DNA from: a virus
Direction: 5' to 3' (one strand)
DNA length: 64,000 nucleotides
Virus record (IMG/VR): IMGVR_UViG_3300020183_000041
Location: 21,126 to 85,125 of that record
The number at the start of each line of letters is the position of its first letter. Within the stretch, counting starts at the first letter, position 1. Under the pieces are notes generated by a model, which saw nothing but the letters and a program-made list of their open reading frames with translations, was not told where the DNA came from and ran no database searches. Made by a program: the position numbers and the translations under genes. This document shows positions 36,764-45,303 of this stretch, piece after piece.

Positions 36764-39700
36764 TTATACATTTTTTAATCCTTTTCTTTCAATATAGTCA
36801 TCAATAGAAATAATTCCGCTGTCGCTTTCAATCTTGTATGAATCAAGTCGAGTAAGTGCATTCTGATCCTCAATCTTTTCAAGCCGTGCTGCAAACCATG
36901 TATTTGTATTTAACAGGTGCCTAACCTTTTTAAGTGTATTGGGGAATACGACAACCTTGAAAATTCGTTTTCCGTCCCAGCAATAAAGGTTTGCCATTTC
37001 TTTCTTGGTGGATGTGATGAATTTTCTCATATTAAAGACATACATTAGTGTTTTTTCATCTTCAACATAGCCTAATCCTGTGTTGTGTAACCAGCCATAT
37101 TCATGGTCATCATGCTTTTTCCAGAGCATTGCTAAATCATAAAGAGTCGTACCGTAATATTCATAGGCATCACAGAAATCATGCAATGTGCGATCACCAA
37201 TCAATGCATAAACATAATCCCTTGTGGCAAGCTCTGTATTTCTATCCGCAAATACGGTTGATGATCCGGAATTATCCTCAAACTCAATGCGAAGATATTG
37301 GGGGGTCTTTTTGGTGGAGCGCACAACGGCTTTTACCAACGTCAATGGCGAAGCCGTTTCATGAAAGTCTACAAGTTTGCCAACGAATTCGTCCATCTCA
37401 TTCGGTTCAGCGTTGCTATTCAATGAGAACCCCAAAACGGGCAGATAGTACTTCTCATGGTCATATGACGATATATGGCCCAATGAGCAGAACGCTCCGA
37501 CTTTTTCTAAGTTTTCTCGCACGTTTGCACGCACCGAAGTCTTTTTACATCTATTGACAAATTCTTCATAAGAATTAAAAGGACGCTTTGCAAATATTTC
37601 TTGAATTGCCGATTCACCACAAAGGGCAACGTTAGACAATCCAAACTGGATGTATTCTTCATCACCATTCATTCCAACAGAAAAGTATTCATTTGATGTA
37701 TTTATATCAGGGGGAACAATCTTAACCCCAATACGCTGGGCTTCCATAAGATAAGCAGTAATCTTATCACCTGCTGTTTCATTGTAAAGCATCGACCAAA
37801 CGAATTCAAGAGGGTAGTTTATTTTCAGCCACATAGTCTGGTAAGACAACATAGAATAAGCGACCGCATGGGACTTGTTAAACATATAGAGGGCTGCAAG
37901 CTCAAACTCAGACCAGATTTTTTTTGCCTCTGATTTAGAGATATATTGATTATTTACAAACTTCTCTTTGAATTCATCAAAGCCAGCAGCATCACGCTTC
38001 TTACCAATTATCTTTCTAAGCCTATCTGCTTCTGACCACGAAAACCCCGCCATAACGACAGCCATTTGCATTAACTGTTCTTGAAAAATGACTGTGCCGT
38101 ATGTTTCTCTAAGGATATCTTGAACAATCGGATGAGGATACCTTGGCTTCTCAATACCTTTCTTGCAATCAATATATCTTTGACCCTGTGACAATAAAGC
38201 ACCTGGTCTAACAAGAGCGTTAGAAACAACTAAGTCATTAAAATTATCAATACCCATCCGCTCAATTAGATTGCGGTAGGCGGCAGCATCTGCTTGGAAA
38301 ATGCCAACAGTATTGCCTTCATTAAAGTTTAAATAAACATTTGAGTCATCTAAAGAAAGAGATTGCTGTGTAACATCTATACCACGAAGTTCTTTGATCT
38401 TGGCAATGCAGTCTTTTATAACAGAAACCGTTTTAAGACCCAAAATATCAATCTTGATTAACCCGACAGACTCTGCGTCTTCCATATCGAACGCTGTAAC
38501 AATAGACCTGCCCTCTCCGTTAGTATCCTTTTTTGTTTCTACGGGGCAGACACTACTAAGAGGTATCGATGAGACAACCATTCCAGCAGCATGGACACCT
38601 GCATTTCTAATCCGACCCTCAAGTTTCTTTGCAATTTTTGGAATATCAGGATACTTGGAACAAAAGACCTTGCCTTTTGGTGAACTCTCTAGTTCTTCAA
38701 GTGTTTCAAAGTAAGGAGTGATGTTATTAATTTCCTCAAATGGAACCTGATAAACGCGAGATATGTCTTTAATTACAGACTTTGGTTTAAATGTTCCATA
38801 TGTCGAAATTGCAGCAACGTTATCATGACCCCATTTATCTCTTAGATAGTTCCTTACCTCTGTTCTACGCTTATCCTCAAAGTCTAAGTCAATGTCTGGA
38901 TAGTCATTTCTTTCTGGATTAATAAATCTTGAGAACAGTAGGCCATACTTAATAGGATCTACTTTTGTTATGTCCAACAGGTAGGCAAGGACAGAACCAC
39001 CAACAGAGCCTCGACCCGTCCCTCTGCCAATGTGATTATTATCAGCCCACTTAACAAGATCCCAAACAATCAAGAAATAGTCAGAAAAACCAAGCTGTTC
39101 AATTATTTCCAATTCTTCATTAAGACGAGTTTTGTATTCATCTCCAAGCTTTTGGGTCTGAATTGTAAATTCCGCAACCTCACGAAGATAGTGATTAGAA
39201 TCAAGAACTTTAGAATACTTAGGCAATAAATTTCTTTTTGTTATGATCTTTGCTGTGCACTTGTCAGCAACTTCCATTGTATTTTCTAAATACTCCTGAT
39301 CATCAAATCCAGATTCTGTAAACCATGAGTAAACAGTTTCTGCATCTGCAACATATGGATTGATCTTGTCAAACCGCAAAAACCGTTCTGGGTACATAGC
39401 ATTGATTTTGTCAATAATGTCTGCATTTTTATCATGGATAATACTCAAATTATTCCGAGCAACACGCACATCACCAGCATTAAGACTGGGGTACTGAGAA
39501 ACCATCAATAGAACCTCTTCTGTTCCCCGATCTTCATGGGATGGGAAATGGCAATCAGCAGTTGCTACAACCTTTTTGTTATAAGCATCAGCAAGAGATA
39601 TTAATGACTCATTTAGAGACTTGGGATTCCATGCTTGGATTTCATAGTAAAAATCATCACCGAATATTTTAATGAATTTTTCTGATAGAGCCTGGGCTTT

Positions 39701-40153
39701 AGCAAAGTCATTTGCTTCTATTGCTTTAGATATTGCTCCACCCATGCAACCAGAAAGAGCAATAATGTCATTATCCACCACCTCTGACAGCAGATCGAAA
39801 TCAACTCTTGGCCTATAATAAAAGTTCTTTGTCCAGCCAATCTGTGATATTTTAAATAACTTCTCAAGACCGGCATTGTTCTTAGCCAATAGAATTAAAT
39901 GAAACCGTTCGTATTTTGTTTGAGAATCTGAATTAACAGATGGAACAAAATAAGCCTCAACACCAAATAATGGTTTTACCCCGTGTTTTTCACAGGCACT
40001 TTGGAACTTTAATACACCACCCATTGTGCCGTGGTCTGTTATTGCTGCTGCATACTGACCGTTGGTACTTGTAATTTTTGCTATTTCAGTTGGTGTTGAC
40101 ATTCCATCAAGCAAGGAATATTCGCTATGGCAATGAAGATGGACAAAATCCAT
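36764..40153 (-). CDS. dnaE: DNA polymerase III alpha subunit (DnaE)
   Basis: A 1129-residue family C replicative polymerase. The PHP domain opens with HLHCHSEYSLLDG (residues 5-17), keeping the metal-binding histidines that often support proofreading. The palm has GRGTGRGSVGGS and the catalytic PDIDLDF near 415-421. RIRNAGVHAAGMVVS and SHAVAYSMLSYQTMWLK are the usual finger and beta-binding-region blocks. The C-terminal OB and tau-binding regions are shortened compared with the host enzyme. It should copy the phage genome independently of the host polymerase. Confidence 0.95.
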   Translation of the reverse strand: MDFVHLHCHSEYSLLDGMSTPTEIAKITSTNGQYAAAITDHGTMGGVLKFQSACEKHGVKPLFGVEAYFVPSVNSDSQTKYERFHLILLAKNNAGLEKLFKISQIGWTKNFYYRPRVDFDLLSEVVDNDIIALSGCMGGAISKAIEANDFAKAQALSEKFIKIFGDDFYYEIQAWNPKSLNESLISLADAYNKKVVATADCHFPSHEDRGTEEVLLMVSQYPSLNAGDVRVARNNLSIIHDKNADIIDKINAMYPERFLRFDKINPYVADAETVYSWFTESGFDDQEYLENTMEVADKCTAKIITKRNLLPKYSKVLDSNHYLREVAEFTIQTQKLGDEYKTRLNEELEIIEQLGFSDYFLIVWDLVKWADNNHIGRGTGRGSVGGSVLAYLLDITKVDPIKYGLLFSRFINPERNDYPDIDLDFEDKRRTEVRNYLRDKWGHDNVAAISTYGTFKPKSVIKDISRVYQVPFEEINNITPYFETLEELESSPKGKVFCSKYPDIPKIAKKLEGRIRNAGVHAAGMVVSSIPLSSVCPVETKKDTNGEGRSIVTAFDMEDAESVGLIKIDILGLKTVSVIKDCIAKIKELRGIDVTQQSLSLDDSNVYLNFNEGNTVGIFQADAAAYRNLIERMGIDNFNDLVVSNALVRPGALLSQGQRYIDCKKGIEKPRYPHPIVQDILRETYGTVIFQEQLMQMAVVMAGFSWSEADRLRKIIGKKRDAAGFDEFKEKFVNNQYISKSEAKKIWSEFELAALYMFNKSHAVAYSMLSYQTMWLKINYPLEFVWSMLYNETAGDKITAYLMEAQRIGVKIVPPDINTSNEYFSVGMNGDEEYIQFGLSNVALCGESAIQEIFAKRPFNSYEEFVNRCKKTSVRANVRENLEKVGAFCSLGHISSYDHEKYYLPVLGFSLNSNAEPNEMDEFVGKLVDFHETASPLTLVKAVVRSTKKTPQYLRIEFEDNSGSSTVFADRNTELATRDYVYALIGDRTLHDFCDAYEYYGTTLYDLAMLWKKHDDHEYGWLHNTGLGYVEDEKTLMYVFNMRKFITSTKKEMANLYCWDGKRIFKVVVFPNTLKKVRHLLNTNTWFAARLEKIEDQNALTRLDSYKIESDSGIISIDDYIERKGLKNV

Positions 40154-40683
40154 TACGACCTTTCAAGGTTTAATTCATAAAGACTGCCCACACTCGGCAA
40201 GTCATCCCAATATTCGCTATTGTACCATGCCCGTCTCAAGACTGCGTTCATATTGTTTTCTTTTAAAAACTCAACAAAGAAAGGACTATCTTCTATAAAA
40301 ATAGAATTTTCATTATCGACATTTGATATAAAAGAATATTTGTTTTCAAAATTAGAATAAATTGGCAATGAACACGGTATACGCCAGTCATCAATGTTTT
40401 TATTTAAAATACTTTGATGGTCAGGAACATCTCGCTCGCTAACAGCGCATATGTTATGGCCATACAAAAACCAAGAATTTAATTGATGATAAGCATCTTC
40501 AAAACATTTAATATTTTTCCAAAAAATATTTTTTTTTATTATTTTTGAAATAATATCGTCATGCTCATTATTCAATATCCAATTTGAATAATCATATTTA
40601 TCATGACCTTCTTTTTCACAAGCCCTGTCTAAGGTTGCTACTATATCAAAAATAACGCCATCCGCATCAACATAAATTTTCAT
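40153..40683 (-). CDS. HAD-family 5'(3')-deoxyribonucleotidase-like protein
   Basis: A 176-residue protein starting KIYVDADGVIFD, the DxDG(V/T) nucleophile motif of HAD phosphatases of the 5'(3')-deoxyribonucleotidase kind. A later SIFIEDSPFFVEFL supplies the last acidic motif. It would remove phosphate from deoxyribonucleotides and balance pools. The start overlaps nothing, but the stop touches dnaE. It lies directly behind an intergenic G9/C9 hairpin. Confidence 0.78.
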   Translation of the reverse strand: MKIYVDADGVIFDIVATLDRACEKEGHDKYDYSNWILNNEHDDIISKIIKKNIFWKNIKCFEDAYHQLNSWFLYGHNICAVSERDVPDHQSILNKNIDDWRIPCSLPIYSNFENKYSFISNVDNENSIFIEDSPFFVEFLKENNMNAVLRRAWYNSEYWDDLPSVGSLYELNLERS

Positions 40684-40699
40684 TAAGACCTCTCAATCT

Positions 40700-40727
40700 G
40701 AATGGGGGGGGGTACCCCCCCCCATTC
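40700..40727. other. Perfect G9/C9 intergenic hairpin
   Basis: GAATGGGGGGGGG-TA-CCCCCCCCCATTC gives a 13-bp inverted repeat with a TA centre between the possible SSB gene and the nucleotidase gene. There is no T-run. It may lower read-through or protect the 3' end of the upstream mRNA. Such a homopolymer could also vary in length. Confidence 0.65.
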
Positions 40728-40734
40728 AACAACA

Positions 40735-41385
40735 TCACCAAGTGTCTTTTGTAATTTCACCAGTTGTAAAATATGCCTGCTGCTTTTCATACGGAAGAGT
40801 TAAATACATATTTTCCAAATCGTGCATTGGCAACTTCTTAATATCTTCTGGGGCATCTGCCACAGACAGAGGGATTAAACTATAACTGGTGTCTGAAGCA
40901 GATGAGCCAGTTCTGGAATACTTATAATACTTATCAGTAATTGTTCCAAATTCCTTAGCATACTCAATGAGTACAAGCCCAATATGATTTTTGCTAAATG
41001 TAGTGTCAAGAACACGCGGTTCCCAAACACCAGGCTCTATCTCAACAGCAATATTAATAAGAAGATGCGGTTTTGGCTTCCAAGCCTTGTCGTGGACTGA
41101 CTGTTCCGTTGCCCAGCAACGGTAGTTAAATTTTTCAAGGGAAGAAGTCGATGCCGCTCGCCACTTCCAATTAATTGGAGAAGTAACGACTGGAATAGTA
41201 ATCCCAGTCCCTAACTCTTCATTAAAATTAGTGGAGTCTTCGGTAAGTTCTTGGCGGAAACGAATCTTAAAAGAGTCGCCAGCGGACAGGGTTAAGTATT
41301 TCTTAAACCCAGAACCTTGTTTTGATTGTGATGGTACTGCTGTTTTTTCTAATTCTTTAAGTGTTTTAATGCTTGAAAATGTCAT
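40735..41385 (-). CDS. Putative single-stranded DNA-binding protein
   Basis: A 216-residue protein. ATG 41385 follows AAAGGAAAC. Strand-rich with DSFKIRFRQELT, INWKWRAASTSSLEKFNYRCW and KPHLLINIAVEI, ending in a mixed tail. It lies between primase and nucleotidase genes, where many actinophages carry an unrelated-looking SSB. The intergenic hairpin after it could set its level. No OB-fold signature is clear by eye, so this is a context call. Confidence 0.5.
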   Translation of the reverse strand: MTFSSIKTLKELEKTAVPSQSKQGSGFKKYLTLSAGDSFKIRFRQELTEDSTNFNEELGTGITIPVVTSPINWKWRAASTSSLEKFNYRCWATEQSVHDKAWKPKPHLLINIAVEIEPGVWEPRVLDTTFSKNHIGLVLIEYAKEFGTITDKYYKYSRTGSSASDTSYSLIPLSVADAPEDIKKLPMHDLENMYLTLPYEKQQAYFTTGEITKDTW

Positions 41386-41395
41386 GTTGTTTCCT

Positions 41396-42289
41396 TTATA
41401 TGATTTGAATTGTATTCTCAATTGAGAATTGTATTTGTTGTTTTGTCATTTCGCCTGGGTCTTTGCAGCCTTCGGCTATCTTTGCTTCAGTAATTTTTTT
41501 ACCTCGACAGAGATCTATTATATCAGAGCGCATGGCAAAACCTGCTTCATCATTGTCTGAAAAAATAATGATGTGATCAAAATATCTTTTCAACATTTTT
41601 ATTTGATTTGAAGACACTTGAGCGCCCAGAGTTGCGACCACGTTGTAATATCCAGCTTGATAAACCATCATTGCATCAACAGAGCCCTCAGTAATTATAC
41701 AAGAAGGGTAATACTTTGCATTTTGTATATTAAACAAAACATCTGCTCTTTTAAATCCCTTATTGTAAAGGTATCTTGGCTGCTGGTGGTCCATCGTTGC
41801 TCTACCAATAAAACCAACTAATTTATAATTAGCATCACGAACTGGAATGACTATTCTTTTTTTAACATCAGAATACCCGACTTCAAAATATTCCAATGTT
41901 TCTAAGTCTATGCCTCTTTCTACAAACTGGTCGAGAACTTCTATTTCTTCCTTGTTTGAATAGTTAATTAATATATTATCTATATCAAGTTCGTTTGAAT
42001 TTTGTTCTGATTTAAAGCCACGTTCTATTTCTTTTGCAAGAGCAACTGGGTCGATAGCAATATTTTTAGAATAAGATTTACCAGTAATTTGACGATAAAG
42101 CTGTCTAAAATTACCACGCTTGGCGCAAGATGGATTAAAACACTGCCACAGTCCCGTTTTTTTATTTATATAAAAAGCAGCACTATTTAAATTCTTATGG
42201 AATGGGCAAAAAATATTGAGTTCACTACCACTATCAGTAATAACGTCAATATTATAATTCTTGAATAGTTCAAGAATTTGGTTCTCCAT
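41396..42289 (-). CDS. dnaG: DnaG-like primase
   Basis: A 297-residue primase. ATG 42289 is used because the upstream gene ends 2 nt before it. The N-terminal zinc site is C28-PF-H31 with C50 and C55. The TOPRIM core has CIITEGSVDAM (catalytic E201) and IIFSDNDEAG (DxD near 245-247). RIVIPVRDANYKLVGFIGR is the RNA-polymerase-fold strand pair. There is no C-terminal helicase-binding domain, so it is shorter than the bacterial protein. It makes primers for the DnaE-type polymerase. Confidence 0.9.
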   Translation of the reverse strand: MENQILELFKNYNIDVITDSGSELNIFCPFHKNLNSAAFYINKKTGLWQCFNPSCAKRGNFRQLYRQITGKSYSKNIAIDPVALAKEIERGFKSEQNSNELDIDNILINYSNKEEIEVLDQFVERGIDLETLEYFEVGYSDVKKRIVIPVRDANYKLVGFIGRATMDHQQPRYLYNKGFKRADVLFNIQNAKYYPSCIITEGSVDAMMVYQAGYYNVVATLGAQVSSNQIKMLKRYFDHIIIFSDNDEAGFAMRSDIIDLCRGKKITEAKIAEGCKDPGEMTKQQIQFSIENTIQII

Positions 42290-42290
42290 A

Positions 42291-42482
42291 TTACTTATAA
42301 AAAACGATTTTGAATTTGAAGATGTTTGCATTTGCATCATAATCAGTAAAAAGCTCACTTTTTTTAAAAGCACCGTGCATTATTCTATATTCGTCTTCTA
42401 TCCAAGGCCTCAACCTTACAACAGTTTCAATGTCACGGGCTTCGCCATTAATGAACTTTTTAGTTTGATTTAAATATCCCAC
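42291..42482 (-). CDS. Hypothetical protein (about 63 aa) between helicase and primase
   Basis: The frame is open from 42515, but a GTG at 42482 is the likelier start because the region before it codes for the helicase C-terminus. Contains TKKFINGEARDIETVVRLRPWIEDEYR. It may be a small primase-helicase accessory; no family is recognised. Confidence 0.5.
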   Translation of the reverse strand: MGYLNQTKKFINGEARDIETVVRLRPWIEDEYRIMHGAFKKSELFTDYDANANIFKFKIVFYK

Positions 42483-43687
42483 TCTTCTGACCACTTTCCT
42501 GTTTCGAGGTTCCATCTAAGATAGAAACCAAAATGAGTAGAACGTCTTACTTTTCTGGATACAACTTGAAATAGATCCGAATTGTATTCTCTGTGTATAG
42601 CAAGAACAAGGTCTGCGTCATAGGCAAGTTGTTTACTCCATGCGACCTCTTCTAATTCTGGTGGTCGTTCAGAATGACCATCACTCATCGTTACAGCAGC
42701 AACATCGATGATAGGAATACCATTTTTAACTGCCATTCTCTTGAAAGCCTTAGACAAGTTTTTGGCTTTTTCGGTTTCATTTCTAGCACCACTAGCATCA
42801 TCAAAAAGACTATGATAATCAAGAATGACAACATCTGGCTGATACTGATCGATCTTTGCCTGAACCATATTTTGATCTGCTGTTTCAAGGCCCTCAGAAG
42901 TAACAAGATGAATAGCGTGCTTACCAGAAAAAGTAGCCTCTGCCCACTGTTTATACTTATCTACAACTAATGGGTTAGCACGAACAAGATCTGAATTTGT
43001 AAAATTACCTTCTCCATTGTTAAGCAAAGTATCAAGTCTTTGCCCCTCTTGCTGCTTATTCATTTCTAGAGAAATTATTAGCGGTCTATACCCAGCCTTC
43101 CATGCATTTACTGCAAAAAGTCGCGCAATAAAAGATTTGCCAACACCAGTCCAACCAAGCAACACAACAAAATCTCCTGATTGCCAACCACCAAAAGATT
43201 TATCAATTACGCCAATACCACTAGGTATGCCTTGAAGTTCTTGATTACCTTTTTCTGCTCTGGCTCTCAGATCATCAAAGCGATCACGCCATTCACCTAC
43301 TAAATCTGTATCTTTGAGGTTACTGGAATATTTATAAAGCTTTGATGTATTTTCCATCAAATAAGATAGGGCTTCCCTAGGGCCAACGTCGCCAAGCATT
43401 GAATTTGCTTTGGATACAATGACTCTGGTTTGATATGCTAAAGATTCTTTTTTAGCATCATCAATATAATACTCCAAAGGCTCTGGAGTAGAAATAAATT
43501 CAAACTCAGGGTGGTGCTGTTTTACTGTTTCTCTTGATGGCACTTTCTTATGGCTGTCGTAATGAGAAACGACAAAATTCCATATATCACGATATTCAAT
43601 GAAGACATTCTCTACGCCTCCATTTACTGCTCCGACAAAATCATTAGTTGAAATTATTGAATTTAAAAGACGAACTTCGTAGTTCAC
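42470..43687 (-). CDS. dnaB: DnaB-like replicative helicase
   Basis: A 405-residue hexameric helicase. Walker A GWTGVGKS (178-185) and Walker B VVILDYHS (286-293), with the LIISLEMN strand (203-210) between and an RKVRRSTHFGF C-terminal motif. The N-terminal 120 residues are a shortened version of the primase-binding domain. It unwinds DNA at the fork with DnaG and DnaE encoded downstream. It overlaps the gene upstream by 4 nt. Confidence 0.9.
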   Translation of the reverse strand: MNYEVRLLNSIISTNDFVGAVNGGVENVFIEYRDIWNFVVSHYDSHKKVPSRETVKQHHPEFEFISTPEPLEYYIDDAKKESLAYQTRVIVSKANSMLGDVGPREALSYLMENTSKLYKYSSNLKDTDLVGEWRDRFDDLRARAEKGNQELQGIPSGIGVIDKSFGGWQSGDFVVLLGWTGVGKSFIARLFAVNAWKAGYRPLIISLEMNKQQEGQRLDTLLNNGEGNFTNSDLVRANPLVVDKYKQWAEATFSGKHAIHLVTSEGLETADQNMVQAKIDQYQPDVVILDYHSLFDDASGARNETEKAKNLSKAFKRMAVKNGIPIIDVAAVTMSDGHSERPPELEEVAWSKQLAYDADLVLAIHREYNSDLFQVVSRKVRRSTHFGFYLRWNLETGKWSEEWDI

Positions 43688-43986
43688 TCATTTACCATTC
43701 TGTCGTGGGTTTCCTTAACTAAATTCTTAAATCTATTTTTGGCTTCTTCTTCAAATTTTACCTTGTCAATTAATGACCTTGATTCAATTGCAAAATCAAA
43801 AACCAAAAATGGACCATGATTTACCTTAATAAAAACATCAACTGCTTTCTTTAAGAATTCTGCATCATAGTGCTTCGCCAAAGCGTCTGCAACCGCTTCC
43901 TGCCGTGGAGAATCGGGTATGAAAAGTTTACGATATTTGTCGCATAAACTTTTGAAGTACTCTATCAGTTCTGGCCCAGTTATCAT
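43684..43986 (-). CDS. Hypothetical protein (100 aa), possible helicase partner
   Basis: A helical protein (GPELIEYFKSLCDKYRKLF, AVADALAKHYDAEFLKKAV). The frame overlaps the end of the WhiB gene by 59 nt, so a later start is possible. Position directly before the helicase and all-helix content would suit a helicase loader, but there is no sequence proof. Confidence 0.55.
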   Translation of the reverse strand: MITGPELIEYFKSLCDKYRKLFIPDSPRQEAVADALAKHYDAEFLKKAVDVFIKVNHGPFLVFDFAIESRSLIDKVKFEEEAKNRFKNLVKETHDRMVNE

Positions 43987-44257
43987 CAGTATCTTTCTTT
44001 GTCTCCTTCCATATTCCTAATAAAAATTCATATTCAGATATACCACCATTTACTCCGTAAAACCCAGTTTTATCAGAAACGTCAGATTCCCATGCTTGTA
44101 AAAAACATTCACGGCGAACCGTGCATTTCTCACATCCAATTTTGGCATATACAATATCTTCTTTATTATAAGACAACCACGCTTCTGATTTTGGGTCAGA
44201 AGCACAAACTGCTTTTTTTGCCCAATCGTTATTTATATAATCATTTAGAAGGTTCAT
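43928..44257 (-). CDS. whiB: WhiB-family iron-sulfur transcription regulator, second copy
   Basis: A 109-residue protein with cysteines at 18, 42, 45 and 51 (C...CEKCxxRREC), the four Fe-S ligands of WhiB proteins. The usual GVWGG turn is replaced by FYGVNGG after residue 66. The C-terminal tail is basic and longer than in the copy at 17310. It is located with the replication genes, so it may act on a different sigma factor or at a different time. It overlaps the following gene. Confidence 0.85.
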   Translation of the reverse strand: MNLLNDYINNDWAKKAVCASDPKSEAWLSYNKEDIVYAKIGCEKCTVRRECFLQAWESDVSDKTGFYGVNGGISEYEFLLGIWKETKKDTDDNWARTDRVLQKFMRQIS

Positions 44258-44447
44258 TATCAAGCTCTAAAAGCTTGGTTTCAATCTGGGCATCAATCGC
44301 TTCCCATAGTTTCTTCCAAGCCGTATCGTCATCGACAGACGAGGCTTTTGTTTTTGCACCCGCATCAAGCCTCAAGGATTCATAATTACCAAGATTCTTA
44401 GTAATCCCAATAGAAGCCCAGATTTCAATTTCATTTTGATTTGACAT
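44241..44447 (-). CDS. Conserved phage protein with NLGNYESLR motif
   Basis: A 68-residue protein with SIGITKNLGNYESLRLDAGA, a motif I know from small conserved phage proteins next to replication genes. The C-terminal helix contains TAWKKLWEAIDAQI. It overlaps the WhiB gene by 17 nt. Function is unknown. Confidence 0.65.
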   Translation of the reverse strand: MSNQNEIEIWASIGITKNLGNYESLRLDAGAKTKASSVDDDTAWKKLWEAIDAQIETKLLELDNEPSK

Positions 44448-44889
44448 TGTTTTCCTTAATCGTTAATTTTACTTTGTTATTAAGATTTTTAATTTTTGTA
44501 TCAAGATTTTTTACTTTTTCCAAAACTGGTCGCCCTCTGTTTCTAGACCCAAAAAATTCTACCATCTCATATACTGCTTCTTCACTATAGTACCGCCAAG
44601 AAGAGTAACCAGTATATTCATCACCAAATTTTTGTGCGCCTGGGATTAAGCCGCGTTTTTCATATTTCCTGATGGTATCTGGTCTTCTTTCTACAATTTT
44701 AGCGACCTCTCCAACCGTATATATTCTTTTTAACAAAAGTTCATTTTGCTGGTACGGAATAAGAACAGTTTTATTATTTTTTAAAGATTGGATAAAAATT
44801 TTATTTCCTGATCTATTAATTCTTTTAATTTTGACAATTGAACCAGAGTATAAATAAAATTTATTTTGAATCAGTTTTGTTGTTAACAA
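44431..44889 (-). CDS. MerR-like HTH protein
   Basis: A 152-residue protein. Residues 57-83 (YTVGEVAKIVERRPDTIRKY, RGLIP) are a MerR-type winged helix. A basic N-terminal strand region precedes it and a coiled coil (EKVKNLDTKIKNLNNKVKL) follows, as in MerR dimers. There is no ligand-binding domain, so it is more like excisionase/DNA-architectural members. It overlaps both neighbours. It may regulate the replication operon. Confidence 0.78.
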   Translation of the reverse strand: MLTTKLIQNKFYLYSGSIVKIKRINRSGNKIFIQSLKNNKTVLIPYQQNELLLKRIYTVGEVAKIVERRPDTIRKYEKRGLIPGAQKFGDEYTGYSSWRYYSEEAVYEMVEFFGSRNRGRPVLEKVKNLDTKIKNLNNKVKLTIKENNVKSK

Positions 44890-45094
44890 TCTGCTTCCTC
44901 CGTTGTTTTGCCTTTTTTAATTTAGTTAACAGGGAATCTAGCTCAACAATACTTATATCTTTGCTATCTGAGCATTTGATACAGGTAATATCCACCCACA
45001 TTTCACCAAGCGCATAATAGTCTTCACCTACTGTTTTTATACCCCCACATTTACTACATGTGAATCGTACTGAAGCATATTTTCCCAATGCCAT
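44861..45094 (-). CDS. Zinc-ribbon protein (77 aa)
   Basis: CSKCGG and CIKCSD, about 24 residues apart, form a zinc ribbon; the C-terminus is a basic helix (KLKKAKQRRKQI). Nucleic-acid binding is plausible. It lies 1 nt from the holin gene. Confidence 0.65.
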   Translation of the reverse strand: MALGKYASVRFTCSKCGGIKTVGEDYYALGEMWVDITCIKCSDSKDISIVELDSLLTKLKKAKQRRKQIVNNKTDSK

Positions 45095-45095
45095 G

Positions 45096-45296
45096 TTACT
45101 TTAATGTTGCAGCACTATTTGGATCGCCAATTTTCGTAGCAACAAATCCTTTCAAGACACTAAGGCCTGCAGCAGCAGCAGCAGTTGCTGCTGACTTTAA
45201 TTCATCAACTCCACCAATGGTATAAATAGCAATGAAAGTCTGGACTGCTGTCCAGAATGCTCTTTCAACAATATCTTTTGTCAATTTAATATTCAT
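45096..45296 (-). CDS. Holin (r1t-like)
   Basis: A 66-residue protein. ATG 45296 follows TAGGAG. Two hydrophobic segments (AFWTAVQTFIAIYTIGG and AATAAAAAGLSVLKGFVA) flank a short DELK turn, and the end is small and polar. The FWxxxQTFIA start and GL..K.F.A pattern are typical of the r1t holin group common in actinophages. It would permeabilise the membrane at the end of infection. No endolysin lies beside it in this window. Confidence 0.82.
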   Translation of the reverse strand: MNIKLTKDIVERAFWTAVQTFIAIYTIGGVDELKSAATAAAAAGLSVLKGFVATKIGDPNSAATLK

Positions 45297-45303
45297 ATTT
45301 CTC

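Noticed and set aside
36764-40153. Rightward frames inside dnaE
   Set aside because: Long frames opposite dnaE have no start signals and atypical composition; they are antisense shadows.
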